Origin: Lepisosteus oculatus
Taxonomy: Eukaryota; Chordata; Actinopteri; Semionotiformes; Lepisosteidae
DNA length: 64,000 nt
Direction: 5' to 3'
NCBI RefSeq assembly: GCF_040954835.1
Contig: NC_090697.1
Span: forward strand, 43,708,788-43,772,787
In this document: in pieces, positions 1 through 11,774 of the stretch
How the letters are laid out: every line of letters begins with the position of its first letter
Numbering within the stretch: the stretch's first letter is position 1
The notes under the pieces: model-generated
Database searches by the model: none
What the model saw: only the letters and a program-made list of their open reading frames with translations
Told to the model about the DNA's origin: nothing
Position numbers and translations under genes: made by a program

Positions 1-2650
1 CACTGATCGTGAAAATGCGCTGTCCTATGGAACACTGACAGCGTAAAAAAAAGCCTAAAATAAATATTTAACAAATAACATTAACTAATGTTATACCGTG
101 TTGTAAAATATTATTAGATTGCTATACAATGTTTAAATAGACACGTGTATAGTAGGTTTCTAGGAAATTTAGATGCGGAATGCATTTCTGATGATGATGA
201 AAAGGAGTAATGGGTGTGCGTTATGTTATCGTTTCTGAAAAAATAAATCCCACATTTAAATATATTGTGAACGTAAGAGTAGTAAGAAATGGTGAAATTA
301 TTATTATAACTCACAATTAAACATTTCTCACAATTACTGGACTTGCAGATTTAAAGAAAACCTACTGTACGTACTTGTGCGTTGGGATCTATCAGTCTCT
401 ATCCACAACAGGATTTCCTTAAAAATCCATCTTAAGGAGACACATTGGTTTAGCTGAACGATGTCATAACAGAAATAACTTTTTAGGGAAACGTGTTAGA
501 ACAATCAGTTTCTCTTTAAGTCAAACATTTTTTATTCCCTTTTCATGATGATTATACTAATAATAATAAATGTTACTGCAACTTCCTTCAAATGGGCTAG
601 AAGAAGTCTCCCCCACACACACCGAAAAAAATTGGATCACGAGTTTGTTTTAAAAGTGGAGTTTTGTGTAAACACGAGACGAGCACAATTGAATATCACA
701 GTTTAAGGTTCTGAGTGCCCCCTACCGTTTATTGTGAAAAATACCACATTTACACTGGAAGACTTGAAAGACTTCGGCGAACTGTTGAAACATTCTTTGT
801 GTTATATTTTTAAATGGTCAAAACACTACTAGTATGTCTTGTTTACTGTCACATATATTATTAAAAATTGTATTGGAATATTTTTTTTTAAATACAGGAG
901 CAGTAAAATTGCACTGAGAAATTCTGACAGACATTGAAACATTGCACTAAGTTTTGTCTCCAATAAAACAGTGCAAGGCTTCAATACTTTATCATTTGTC
1001 ATTACATTTGTGTCACTCTTTTTTTGCACATAGCAAACACCTTAGTATCTTATATTAAGAGGAATGTTAAATCAATAATATTAGGGTTTCCTACCGGGAC
1101 ATACAATGCACGCTTATGTGTGGCATTGAAAAACCTTTTGTAAAACAATACATGGACATGACAAATAACAATAAACTGACATGGGTGTCACTTCCATGGT
1201 AACAATGCATGCATGCTCACATTCCTTAATTCTTGTACAGGTTTGGCCACTTTTGGATTTGTCCATATTAATTCTAATAAACTGGAAACATACTAGCTCC
1301 CCTGTATCTGAATGACAGACATTGTAGGTAAAGTGAGTTTTTACAAATTATTTTAAATTGCAAATTCATCAGATTACAAATGTCTGCTTTTTTCATTTTA
1401 TTTTAGTGCAAAGCCTGTTAACATTTAATTAAAGGTATTACATAAATATTTATATTTGTAGAGGAAATGCTCATGAATGACAGTAGCTGCTTCTTAACGA
1501 ACTAGTGAGTTTTTAACTGTTGATTGATTAAATAGAATTTATGATTATAAGGTCAACACATTTGTTGATAATGTTTTAACTAAATTGGACTTGAGAGTTG
1601 ATCAAGTTATGCAAGTCTATATGGTCAAATAAATCCAAACAATTGTTGCTCCTTGAAGTCCTGTGTTTCTGAACATTAGCTGGTGCTTAATCAATGAACC
1701 TCAGTCCAGTATGAGAAAGTGCATTATACTGTAGCTGGTTTAAAATTATTGCATCATACCATTTCTGTTGTTGATTTTTGGTTCTTCAGGGAAACCTTGC
1801 AACATTGCTTAATGAATGCTGTAGCTCTACTCTACTTTGATCTCTACTGATCAAAGCTTGGATTCTATTAAATAATTTTTGTTAGTAAACTAGGCATTAT
1901 TGCTCCCTGTTGCAAACTGCAAAACTGGGCCAAGATGACTATTTCTGGCAATGTTTGCTTTAGGAAGGAACTTTCACAAATTTAATGGGAATTTGCTATT
2001 GTTAGTTGCCTTCTGTATGGCAGCTTGCCATTTTCTTCTGAAATAATAAAAAAAAAACATTCAGCTAGTTATCTGATGACTTTTAACAATAGACCTGCCA
2101 CTGGCAATGTGTAATGTGACTTATGAAAAGCTTTTGAAACAAAAAGTCTTTGCCAGAATACATTACCTCACTCAGTCTCTACACTGCTGTTGGTAGTGTT
2201 GTTGTTTTTTTTCTTTTTTGGGGCTCATTCATGATTCTCAATTAACTGTGACACAATTACAATTGTTTTACAGTTTTTTGAAAATCCAAAAGAGAAAGAT
2301 GACAAGTGAGACACGAGATCGCCAAGATGTAAACTTCGTCCTTCAAAAGAATGATGGGTGTGTCGTATTTCTCTAAGTTGACTGACTGAAAGATAATTTA
2401 TCCAGAGGTTAGACCACCTAGCTGACGTTTTTCCCAGTTGAAGCACGTCCACGTAGTGCAGTGTGCAGTGCCCCCCAAAAGCACTCAAACTACAAAACTA
2501 AATTTTCATTGCTTAACTGTCAACCAATGTGGATTTGCAATCACAAAATTCATTTTAAGGATCAGTACAATATGATATACATTTTACTTCTTGTGATAAC
2601 CATACATATATTTGATTATAATATAACAAAAGTACATGATATGTTTTACC
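1..2650. other. Gene-free AT-rich stretch
   Basis: No reading frame here resembles a known protein and I see no exon with paired splice signals. The longest open frames are under 90 codons and have low-complexity composition. Only short A/T runs are visible. It lies downstream of both minus-strand genes. Confidence 0.6.
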
Positions 2651-2652
2651 CA

Positions 2653-2990
2653 GGGAGGTATGGTGGTGCAGTCGCTAGCTTTGCTGCCACGCAGTGCTGG
2701 GGCCTTGGGTTCGATTCCAGACTCTATGCATCCTCTCCCCATGTTTGTGTGGGTTTTCTCTAGGTGCTCCAGTTTCCTCCCCAAGTCCAAAGACATAATG
2801 GTAGGTTACAGTAAGTGACTTCTGGGAAAATTAGTCCTGGTGTGATTGTGTGCATGTCTGTCTGCCCTGTGATGGAGTGGTATCCCATCCAGAGTGTACC
2901 CTACCTTGCACCTGTTGCTTCCCAAGATAGTCTCCGGCTCTGCCGCGATCCTGAATTGGAAGAAGAGGTTAGAAAATAGGTGGATGGATG
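2653..2990 (+). repeat. tRNA-derived SINE, near full length
   Basis: The head carries a polymerase III B-box-like motif (GGTTCGATTCC near 2708). A conserved body follows, including GTCCAAAGACATAATGGTAGG near 2786, and the copy ends in a GGTGGATGGATG tail. The same order recurs in about ten other places in this window. It resembles the Mermaid-like SINEs widespread in ray-finned fishes; the family name is from memory. Confidence 0.85.
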
Positions 2991-2994
2991 TTCA

Positions 2995-5150
2995 ACCCAG
3001 TGATTCCAAGTGATTGTAAATATGGGGACATATTCACTTCAAGTAAATTTCAGAGCATAAATCTCAGTATTTCCCAAATATTCCTTTGAGTCAGTTACTC
3101 CAAGTGAATAATGCTGAATTTGTTGTCCCAGTCATTTTTGGAGAGCACTGTACTGCATGTCCTATATAGATTGTATCCTCAGGCACCTACTGTGTTGTTA
3201 TTATTCTGTGGTCTGTGTTATTATCCGGACAAGAAGAAACCACAGCCTGTTATTGGGCAGAAAAAAGTAAATAACTTCACAATGTGTAGTGATGCAGCCC
3301 TCTCACAACCTCCAGCAGAAACTCTGTTTCCTCATGTACAATGTGCATACACTCAGGCCATGGGCCTCTTTGTTGAGAAGGAATCATCCATTAAACTGTT
3401 ACAGATGAAGACATGATGGAAAATGCGGGTCTTGTCTTCTTCATGAGGGCTAGTGTGGGGTTTGCAGCCCTCACTATGCATTGATCTTGACCGAATGAAA
3501 GGGAAAAATAATTACGGATGCCAAGAAAATGTTTTGTAACAACAATAGATCCTATTCTGGCTGGCACATTTTTTTTCTCAAAAGGGAGCAGTTGTGAATT
3601 AGAGGAAACGTATAGGAACATTTACAGAATAAATGAGACTAGAAGACTCTGAAATGCTTAGCTTATAAAACTTTATGGAACATAAAAATCAATCGTGATG
3701 AAGAGAAACCTGCTTGACAGTTTGTAAGTTAAATGGGAATTCCCTGTAAGAACTCTGTAGTCATCCCAGATACTGTACCATAAATCTATTGAACACACTG
3801 TGTATTTGAGGTTAAAAACTTTGTCAGGAATCAATTCATTATAAATAATATTTACCCTTCCTGTTACTTTTATTACAGATGTGTCTGTTGGAAAATACTC
3901 ATTTGCATTGCCAAGCAACAAGGGAAACAATACAAGCTTTGCTGTAGTTTGCTGTAGCTAAGATGTAGTTTGACAGTTTAGATTGTTTTAAGTGAATGAT
4001 TATGCACATTACAGAGAACGTTCTGTCTTACGATAAGTACATTTGTTTCAATTCCATTGTTTGACTATCAAGTTACAACTATTTCAAAAATGAAACAAAC
4101 TTTTTTATCTATGTGCCATGGATAGAGAGGTTTAGAGATAGAGAGATATAGATCTATGAAAGAAAGGATTAACTGTATCACAGTGATTTGAACCATTGTA
4201 GAACCATCTGTTCCTAGTATTTTGAAAAGGTTGGAACTAGTTCCTACTCACACTGACACTGTAATCCTAAGAAATGCCCCTTCTAAGATAAAAAAACTTT
4301 CACTAGTTCTATATGTTTAGAATAGCGATTGGTAGAATATCCATCCATACTTTTTCTAACCACTTCATGCAATACAGAGTTGTAGGGGAGCTGGTGACTT
4401 TCTCAGCAAGTGCTTAGTTACAAATATGTATTTATGCTTCCCTACCAAACAATTAAAAATATCCTTTAAATGACAATTGCAGCTGCATATTGTTAGGTAA
4501 AACCTGCATTAGATCTTCAGAGATGTCCATGAAGATTCAGCAGACGTTGGCCCATATTAATGAATCTGCATGAAAACTTCACTGTTGTTATGCTTCAGAA
4601 TATCCAAAATGATCTCAGATTAGAATCCAGGGACTGTGGCCACCAGGGTAAATGTTCCTGGTCCATTTTAATCATCTATAAACTTCTCTTTCATATCTGT
4701 GGCTCTGGGCAGAAAGGTGTTGTTTTTAAGTTATTACCATGTGAGTGGACAGGGAACATTTGCACATGGTCAGTGAAGATGGTGAAGTGCGGCACAGCTT
4801 TAGCTTTTGCATTCATAATGATCAGGAGATCATACCCCTATAACAGCAGAACATACCCCAGATCATGACATCCCCATCAGCAGCCTAAACAGTAAACATG
4901 ATACAGATTCACCTTCACTGTGGAACATAAAACGGGATTTGTTTTCTTCCAACACCTGTTAAGTATAACCGTTTGAGTAACATCTACTATTGACTAATAG
5001 ACAATAGACCATAAAATAAAACGTGAAGCCATTTGGTGTTAGTTGACTTTCCTAGACCTACCTTTTTTCATGTGAGTAGGTCCATAGCTTCAGCACAGGG
5101 TTATTTCAACGCTGCTTTTAATCACTGTTGGGTTTACATTGGAGTACAAT
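2995..5150. other. Gene-free stretch
   Basis: No recognisable coding sequence. A 101-codon open frame at 3111-3416 has no familiar motif and no splice context. The only repeat recognised is a SINE tail at 4338-4395. Confidence 0.55.
4338..4395 (-). repeat. SINE 3-prime tail fragment
   Basis: Reverse complement of the tail of the window's main SINE family: ATCCATCCATAC at the end, then the region normally reading GGATAAAGTGGTTAG. Only about 55 bp remain. Confidence 0.6.
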
Positions 5151-5151
5151 T

Positions 5152-5235
5152 CCATCCATCTGTCCATCCATTTTCTAAGTGGCTTTATCCAGTACAGGGT
5201 CAAAGCAGACACTGGAGCCTAACCCAGCAAGCCAT
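5152..5235 (-). repeat. SINE 3-prime fragment
   Basis: CCATCCATCTGTCCATCCATTT followed by the antisense tail of the main SINE family, including CTTTATCCAGTACAGGGTC. Truncated at its 5-prime side. Confidence 0.65.
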
Positions 5236-5239
5236 AAAT

Positions 5240-5940
5240 CTTGTTAGTGATTCACCAGACTACAAAACCACTCTCGTTTTCTTTTATATTCAAGGAACTT
5301 TCCCAAACTCATATTGAAATTTCAGATCTGTTAAATAATTACAGTCTGTGCATAACTCCATTAACCCAGAAGATATCATATCCCAAAATAGTCTGATGGC
5401 TCAATTTACATATCGACTTGCGTTTGCAGATTTGATGTTTTATTGTCCTGAATAATAGAGTTTCCTATTTGATTTTTCCCTTGTGAGCCATTTGAAATGG
5501 TGAGGACATGGAAAACCTTGGATTCCTGTCCCATTTCTTCCCCTGGTTCAGAAGTACCTGAAAGAGTCTGAAGGACTTAGGAGCAATGGAAAAGCAACCA
5601 CAGTTGAAGGGATGTTTGAGTTGAAAGAGAAGTGGATCTGTTTAAACTATTGACATCCTTTCTTAATTGATTCTATATTTATTTTGTCCCATTCTACTCT
5701 TAAACTATGTCTCAATCCTTCAAAGTCTGCTTTCTGGTAATTGAAAACTTGTGATTACTACCTGACCTGTACAGTTTCAAATAGACTTAAAAGCAAACTA
5801 TATAATGATAGTTCCCTAATGTTTCTCTCTAACCTTTGTTCACCACACTCCGTCTTGATTGTTTGAAAAGACAAACTGGCTACATAGTCATTATGTCTAA
5901 CATTTCCGTTTTTGCTGCTGACATTCCTATATGTTTATCC
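5240..5940. other. Gene-free stretch
   Basis: No gene, RNA or recognisable repeat seen between the SINE fragment and the Tc1-like relic. Confidence 0.5.
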
Positions 5941-5949
5941 CACTTTGTG

Positions 5950-7200
5950 TGAGAATAAGTATTCAGACCAGTGAACTCATGGTTTTGTGGAAACAATGAC
6001 AGCAAACAGAACCACAAGTCTTTTTGGGAAAGTATCAACTTTTCTCACTGGCATTATGCATTTTCTCCCCATTCTTCATGGCAGATTTGCTCAACCTCTC
6101 TAAAGTTGGAGATCGCTTATGGATAACAATTTTCAAAACTTTCCAGAGATCTGCAATGGGATTAAAGTCAGGACCTTGACCAATTCACTCAAGGACATTC
6201 ACTTTCTCATTTTTAGGCCACTCCAGTGTATCCTTGGCGATGTGCTTTATATAGAATAGTGTGATGTGAATAGAATAATTAGAATAGAATTGTAATTCTA
6301 GAATTGTGAATAGAATAATTAGTGAATAGAATAATGTGCAATGTTTTTTGTTTTTGTTCGCATTCTATTTAAATGTACAGGAGTGCTGTGAGTCCATAAA
6401 AAAAATCCCTCAGGGGACAATAAAATCTTATCTTATATCATAGTGAATTTTCAGTTTTATATCTTAAGCAGACAAAAACAGGTATTCCTCTAAGAATAGC
6501 TAATACTTTGCTCCATCCATGTTTCCTTCAATAATAACAAACTTTCCAGTCCCTGCTGAAGAGAAGCATTCCCACAGAATGATGCTGCCACCACCATGCT
6601 CGACTGAAGGGATGGTATGGACATGATGCTGGATTTGAGCCAGATGTAACATTTTGCAATTGCACCAAAAATTCCAATTTGATCTCATCTGACCGCAAAA
6701 CCTTCCGTCACATGTTTGAAGCGTCATTTAGAAGCTTTGTTACAAACTACATGTAGGATTTCAGATGGATTTGCCATTCTACCTTACAGGTTTGCTTTGT
6801 GGAATGACAAAGATATTGCTTACTGATGCACATTTTCTCCAATCTCAGCTATTGACATGTGCAGCTCTTTCAAAGTTGTCAAGTGGTATCCCTCCTTTGA
6901 GATCCATGGGGTTTGATATTTTTATACCTTTTTGCTAATCTGTGCTTTTCAGAGTGAGTTTATCCCTGACATTCATTGAAAGCTCCTTAGTCGTCTTGTT
7001 TGAGTCTTTGCTTTAAATTCACTACCTAATCAAGTTTAAAATACATATGAGTATTAATTGGCCATTCACGTTTTATCATGTTTTTTTTGCTTTGTGTGAA
7101 ATAGGTTCAGTATATAAAAATATTAATTGTTACATCAAAGTATCACGAATGCAAGCTTAAGGCAAAAAAAAGTAAAGGTAATAGTTTTGCAAGGCACTAT
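5950..7200 (-). mobile_element. Tc1-like DNA transposon relic with nested insertion
   Basis: The minus strand encodes the Tc1 transposase signature [12 protein letters not shown] followed by SSAGTGK and EGNMDG (inside 6500-6727), the region before the second catalytic acid of DDE Tc1 enzymes. The right end TTTTGCAAGGCAC near 7182 matches the end of another copy in this window; the left end shows AAGTATTCAGACC near 5956. Stop codons and frameshifts break the reading frame. Homology is interrupted between about 6245 and 6450 by foreign sequence. Confidence 0.8.
6245..6450 (+). mobile_element. Retroelement tail inserted in the Tc1 relic
   Basis: Repeated GAATAGAATAATTAG words precede a segment ending CCCTCAGGGGACAATAAAATCTTATCTTA. 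That resembles the 3-prime end of fish retroposons, where a short hairpin is followed by AATAAA and a short tandem tail. Tc1 homology resumes after it. Boundaries are approximate. Confidence 0.5.
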
Positions 7201-7204
7201 ATGT

Positions 7205-8645
7205 TGTTTGTAACAGCACTAACATTAAAGTATCAGCACTTAATTACCTGGTCCTTTTTATTTCCCCTTTGTTTCTCCCTTGTGTAACGTCCTTACTCAT
7301 TTTCTTTGGTTTCTGACCCTTTCCACTCTATGGACAGGAACAGTGCTGTGTTTTTACCCAGTTTATAGTCAAGCAAAAGCCCAAAACAGACACATACTTG
7401 CAGAAGCAAGAACATCACTGATATAGGCCTGGCCACTCTTTTCTGCTGTATCCTGTGATGCTTAACATCCTCCATTTGGGCAAAGAGCTTTCTGTTTATA
7501 TTGGTTCAGAAGGAAGTGAGGTTCATTTGCTTTGCAGAGATTTTCTCATCAATTTGCATAGAAAAGAACAGGGCAAATGTTTTTTTTCTTTTCAAGGTGA
7601 ATGTGTATCTGAACAAACCTGAACATGAACCCATGCCAGTTTTATCTTGTTTTGTGCTGACGTCAATCTTACTGACGACAACATTTTTCTGCTTTTTCCT
7701 TTTTTGCCTAAACCCTTTGATTTTTTCAGTAACTGTTTAGATATACATTTTCTTTTTTTTACTTTATGTTTACTGTTTTTGCTAATTCTATGCTAAATCA
7801 CTTAATTCTTCTGAAATCTAAGGTTATAGAAAGTGTCTGAATGCATAATGTAAGGTCTGAACTAATCCTCTACTGAACTAAACCTGAGGATCAGATGATC
7901 CACAGTTCTGAGGTTTGTTACTATGGGAATTAATCTAGTGTGCAGCTGAGTATGATCCCCTGACAGTACTGTACTAGTGAGTCACCAATTTTGCATACTT
8001 CAAGTATACTAACATTGAAAGTTTTCTACAATTGTCTTGTAGAATTTTAATCATTTATTGTTGTTGTAGTGGTTAAATACTTCTTCGTGCAGAATTAGGC
8101 ATTGTTTCTTTTCTGTAAGGGCTATAAAAAGAAACACATTAGAGTTAGGTGCTATAATACAGTATAAGCAATTCCAATAAAAGGTTTCATATTTAGTACA
8201 TGAAACAATTAAACTAGGTTTAGAACATTATTACTAATAGTAATAGTAGAAATAGTAATGTAACAGCGTTATTGTTTTAAAAGTCTGTTATAGGTGAAGT
8301 TGTAACCTTGGTTATATACCAATATATTTATAAGCTGAACCTTTGCAAAAAAAATCCATGTCTCAGAGAATTAAGATGCTGTTTTTGAGAAAGGAACACT
8401 GGCATGCTGTGTGATTAATATGAAAACCATGCTGAGAAAACCATTAAGGAACTGTGGCTACACGAGCAATCTTCTCATAACAGAGTGAAGTGGAAAATGT
8501 ACTCAGAGCACCTCTTCCTAATGGGAGAGACAAAAACCTCCACTCATCTTTCCTCAGTATGAGAGTAACTGCTTAGGTCTCAGCCTAGATTTGCCTTTCT
8601 ACTAATAGTTATATCTAGAACATACATTTGATCTCTTCAAGAATA
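7205..8645. other. Gene-free stretch
   Basis: No coding exon or repeat recognised. Open frames at 7293-7475 and 7501-7740 are short, of biased composition and unlike any family I know. Confidence 0.5.
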
Positions 8646-8647
8646 AC

Positions 8648-8943
8648 CCATCCATCCATTTTCTAATTGCTTCGTCCAATTCAGGGCTGCAGGGGAGCAG
8701 GAATCAATCCTGGCAAGAAACAGGTGCAAGGCAAGATACACCCTGGAAGGGACTCCAATCCATTGCAGGGCACAGACTCATGTCAAAGCCAGTTTTCCCA
8801 GAAGCCACTTAGCATGCCAGTATGACTTTGGGTTGTGGGAAGAAATCAGAGCAGAAGCTGAGGAAACCCACATGAACATGTGAAGAACATACAGATTTCA
8901 TCCAGATATCATACTGTATACTGTATAACCACTGTGCCTCCAC
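8648..8943 (-). repeat. SINE, antisense, near full length
   Basis: Starts with the antisense tail CCATCCATCCATTTTC, continues through the family body (antisense AGACATAC box diverged near 8820) and ends at CACTGTGCCTCC, the antisense head. Same family as the copy at 2653. Confidence 0.8.
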
Positions 8944-8944
8944 C

Positions 8945-9490
8945 TTCAAAAACAAGGAACATATTAAATCTACACCTGATGTCTTATCTATCTTTTTCAC
9001 CACAAAACAATTTGCTCGTCACTAAGGCGCAGTTCTAGATGCTATAGTGTTCTTATATGAAGCAAACTGCAAGATTTGTGTAAACATCTGAGCCACACAA
9101 GGGGTGCAAGGAAATAAGTTTGCCGACAGGACCACCCTTGTCATGTCAAGCAGAATAATTGTTCAAACGTAAGTCAAGAAATATAAAGGGGGAGCAAATG
9201 TGATTCTCATCTCTACACTGTGACAAACTAGTGAAGAAAAAAAGAAACATTGAAAGAAGCCTTGATATGTAACTTTATTATAGGGTTGAGTCAGATAAAA
9301 ATGCCATATATAGATAATCCAATAATGAAAAGTGTACTAATAGTATTTAATAAAAAACTGAATTTTCCTTCAATTCAGAATTCTGAACTATTTTTTATTT
9401 TTTACCCCCAGATTTGGTCTTACCAATTATTTGTGTACTTTATGGCTTTGATCTCCACGATTAAGACAAAAAACATATAGCTTTCAAATG
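8945..9490. other. Gene-free stretch
   Basis: Nothing recognised apart from short open frames. Confidence 0.45.
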
Positions 9491-9494
9491 AACA

Positions 9495-9830
9495 GAGGCC
9501 ATTTAGCTTATCTTTGTCATCTGGTGTTTTAGTAGCTACAGTAAGTGAATCTTAAATTTAGTCTCAAGTCATTAGTTGAAGGTACAATACCTCAAATTTG
9601 GACTTCAGCCACCTCTCTGGGAAGAAAGTTCCAGTTAACAATATCTCTTTGTGCATAGAAGCATTTCCTGATCTTTCTCCTACTGTAGATTCCCTTTTAG
9701 TTTCCAACAGTGACACTGTCCAAGTTTCATTGCTAAGTTTGAAATAGTTTTCAGGATTAACCTTATCTGTACCCCTTAGACAAGTACTTCTATCAATTCA
9801 AAGTATCTCACTACCACCTTTGTTCTAAAA
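9495..9830 (-). mobile_element. Possible CR1/L2-type LINE fragment, antisense
   Basis: The stretch with GGCCATTTAGC, TCATCTGGTGTTTTAGTAGC, GGGAAGAAAGTTCCAG, TAGATTCCCTTTTAGTTTCC and GGATTAACCTTATC follows the order of a block I remember as common in antisense CR1/L2-like repeats of fishes. There is no reading frame to confirm this. Confidence 0.35.
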
Positions 9831-9834
9831 TGAA

Positions 9835-11060
9835 GATACTTTTATGTGCTTTATCTTGCTGTTCTTCTTTAAACTCATTATACCTATTTTTGTGGTTTGG
9901 TGATCACAAAGTGAACATACAGTAGTATTCAAAGTGATTACACATGAATATTACTATTTTATCATAAAGCTTTGGCATAACTTCCCTTTAAAATCTGTAT
10001 ATCTTGCTGTACACTCAAGGATTTCTTATGCATTTTTATTGCTTCCCAACATTGTCTTAATAAGGACTTCAAAGACCCCTTTCAGGTGTAGCTTCCTGCA
10101 TTTCAGTAACATGGCTGTCAGTTTACCCCATACAGTACGAACCTTTACTTACATGCTTGCTTGAATTTAAAATCCACTTAAAAAAAATATTGCTCTGAAT
10201 CTTATATTTTTTGACACTCCTGTCAAAAATATAATAATTAATACATAGATAAATTAAAAATGCATTATTTTGTTTAAAATTAAAACTTCAGTCCTCAAAT
10301 CCCTGAGAACATAAACATTTTATGGAACTATTAACAGCAGATTGCTTATCAAATTAACAAAAACAGAGGGTAACTTTTTAAAGGTTTCTGTACAGTATGT
10401 AAATGTGATATACATTTGAAATTAAAAAAGGACGTGTCACACTGCACACTAAGACACATAGGAAAAAAAACCCAACACTTCAGTAATTGCAAGCTTCTTC
10501 AGTTTTTGTTCCAAACAGAGTGAAAGAGTTAATATGCTTCTGTATTTATGAACGGTAACATCATTTCAGCTACAGAATCTCTAGGGGAAAAGTGTTTGTT
10601 TTCTTTCTGGATATTTAGAGCTCTCAGTGTTGACCTTGTTCACAGTACTGCTGAAGGAACAACCAAGTGGAGCCCTCACAGAGGCTGAGGAGAACACGGT
10701 TTTGGCAGAGGAGAGGGAAAAAAAACCCCTCTAAATATTAAATAATGATTTCTACCAGCAGCTACTGGTCATGGGAAAAAAATTCTATAAACAAAGAGAT
10801 ACAGGCATTAGCAAAATTTATATTTATCATCAAGTATAAAATTGCATTAAACACATTTGTAAACCAAATAGTATATATGCTGAAGACAGAAAAAGATCTC
10901 ATTACTTTTATGCATATTTTTTTAGAAAAAGAAAAAGTGTTTTTTTTTCTAAGGTAAGTATACACAATCTAGTTTGAATGATGTTTTTATGAAAAGAACA
11001 GAATTTGGGTATTGATTAAATGTTTCTGCCATTATTTTGATTAAGCAATCGTGTCTGAAG
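9835..11060. other. Gene-free AT-rich stretch
   Basis: No gene found. Overlapping open frames on both strands at 10745-10965 are AT-driven and not protein-like. Confidence 0.5.
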
Positions 11061-11224
11061 TATTAAATCACCTCATTAGTGAGAGAGTTGATTGGACAGA
11101 GGTGATGAGGTCATTTGACCTGTTGAATGTTAACCTTGGTGAAAAGCAAGAAAAGGAAAACAGAGAAAATCTAATTTACCCCTGTATCAGGAGAAGAAAA
11201 CCTTCATGCTATTGATATATTGCA

Positions 11225-11770
11225 GGGTGGATTAAGTAACCTCAGGTGGACTCACCAAAAGTGCAGCTGAGTGCTCATGAGGTAAAAATCAAGGTTTTGT
11301 GTAGACTACCCTGGTATAGTAATGACATGCAGAATGATACGCTAAATGTTGTGCGCAATGCACCTATCAGTGGGGAAAGTGTTGTCACTACAGAACTCCA
11401 ATTGTAGTGGTTAATGGCAAACTCACTGCATGGTGATAAACTGGCAAGGGTCTTGGACCCTGATTTCTGCCCTTCCTGTAAGCTCATTCAGATGTGACAA
11501 TATTCCAGCAAGACAAGGCACATTCTCATTCTGCTCGTGTAACATCATTTTGCTGTCAAAATAGGAATGTGACAGTTATGATATGGACCTATTATTCACC
11601 ACACTTGACCCACAATGGTCTTTTGTGGGATGAGCTGGAGTGACCTGTGGCATCTAGGGCTCAGAGACCAGAGAATGGATCTATGCTTCCCAAAGAGCTA
11701 TGGGAGAAATGAGACACAATCCCATAAGACAGGATTTGCCACCTTGATGCCAAGTGCCAGTGCACTTGCT
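11225..11770 (+). mobile_element. Second type of Tc1-like transposase relic
   Basis: Reading the plus strand across frames gives fragments matching the C-terminal part of DD34E Tc1 transposases: a degraded QQDNARPH-like motif near 11497 (here SSKTRHILI in one frame), then SPHLTHNGLLWDELE near 11600-11640, equivalent to the usual SPDLNPIEHLWDELD. Upstream to 11225 weaker similarity continues. Multiple stops and frame changes make it non-functional. It is a different subfamily from the copy at 5950-7200. Confidence 0.7.
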
Positions 11771-11774
11771 ACAC

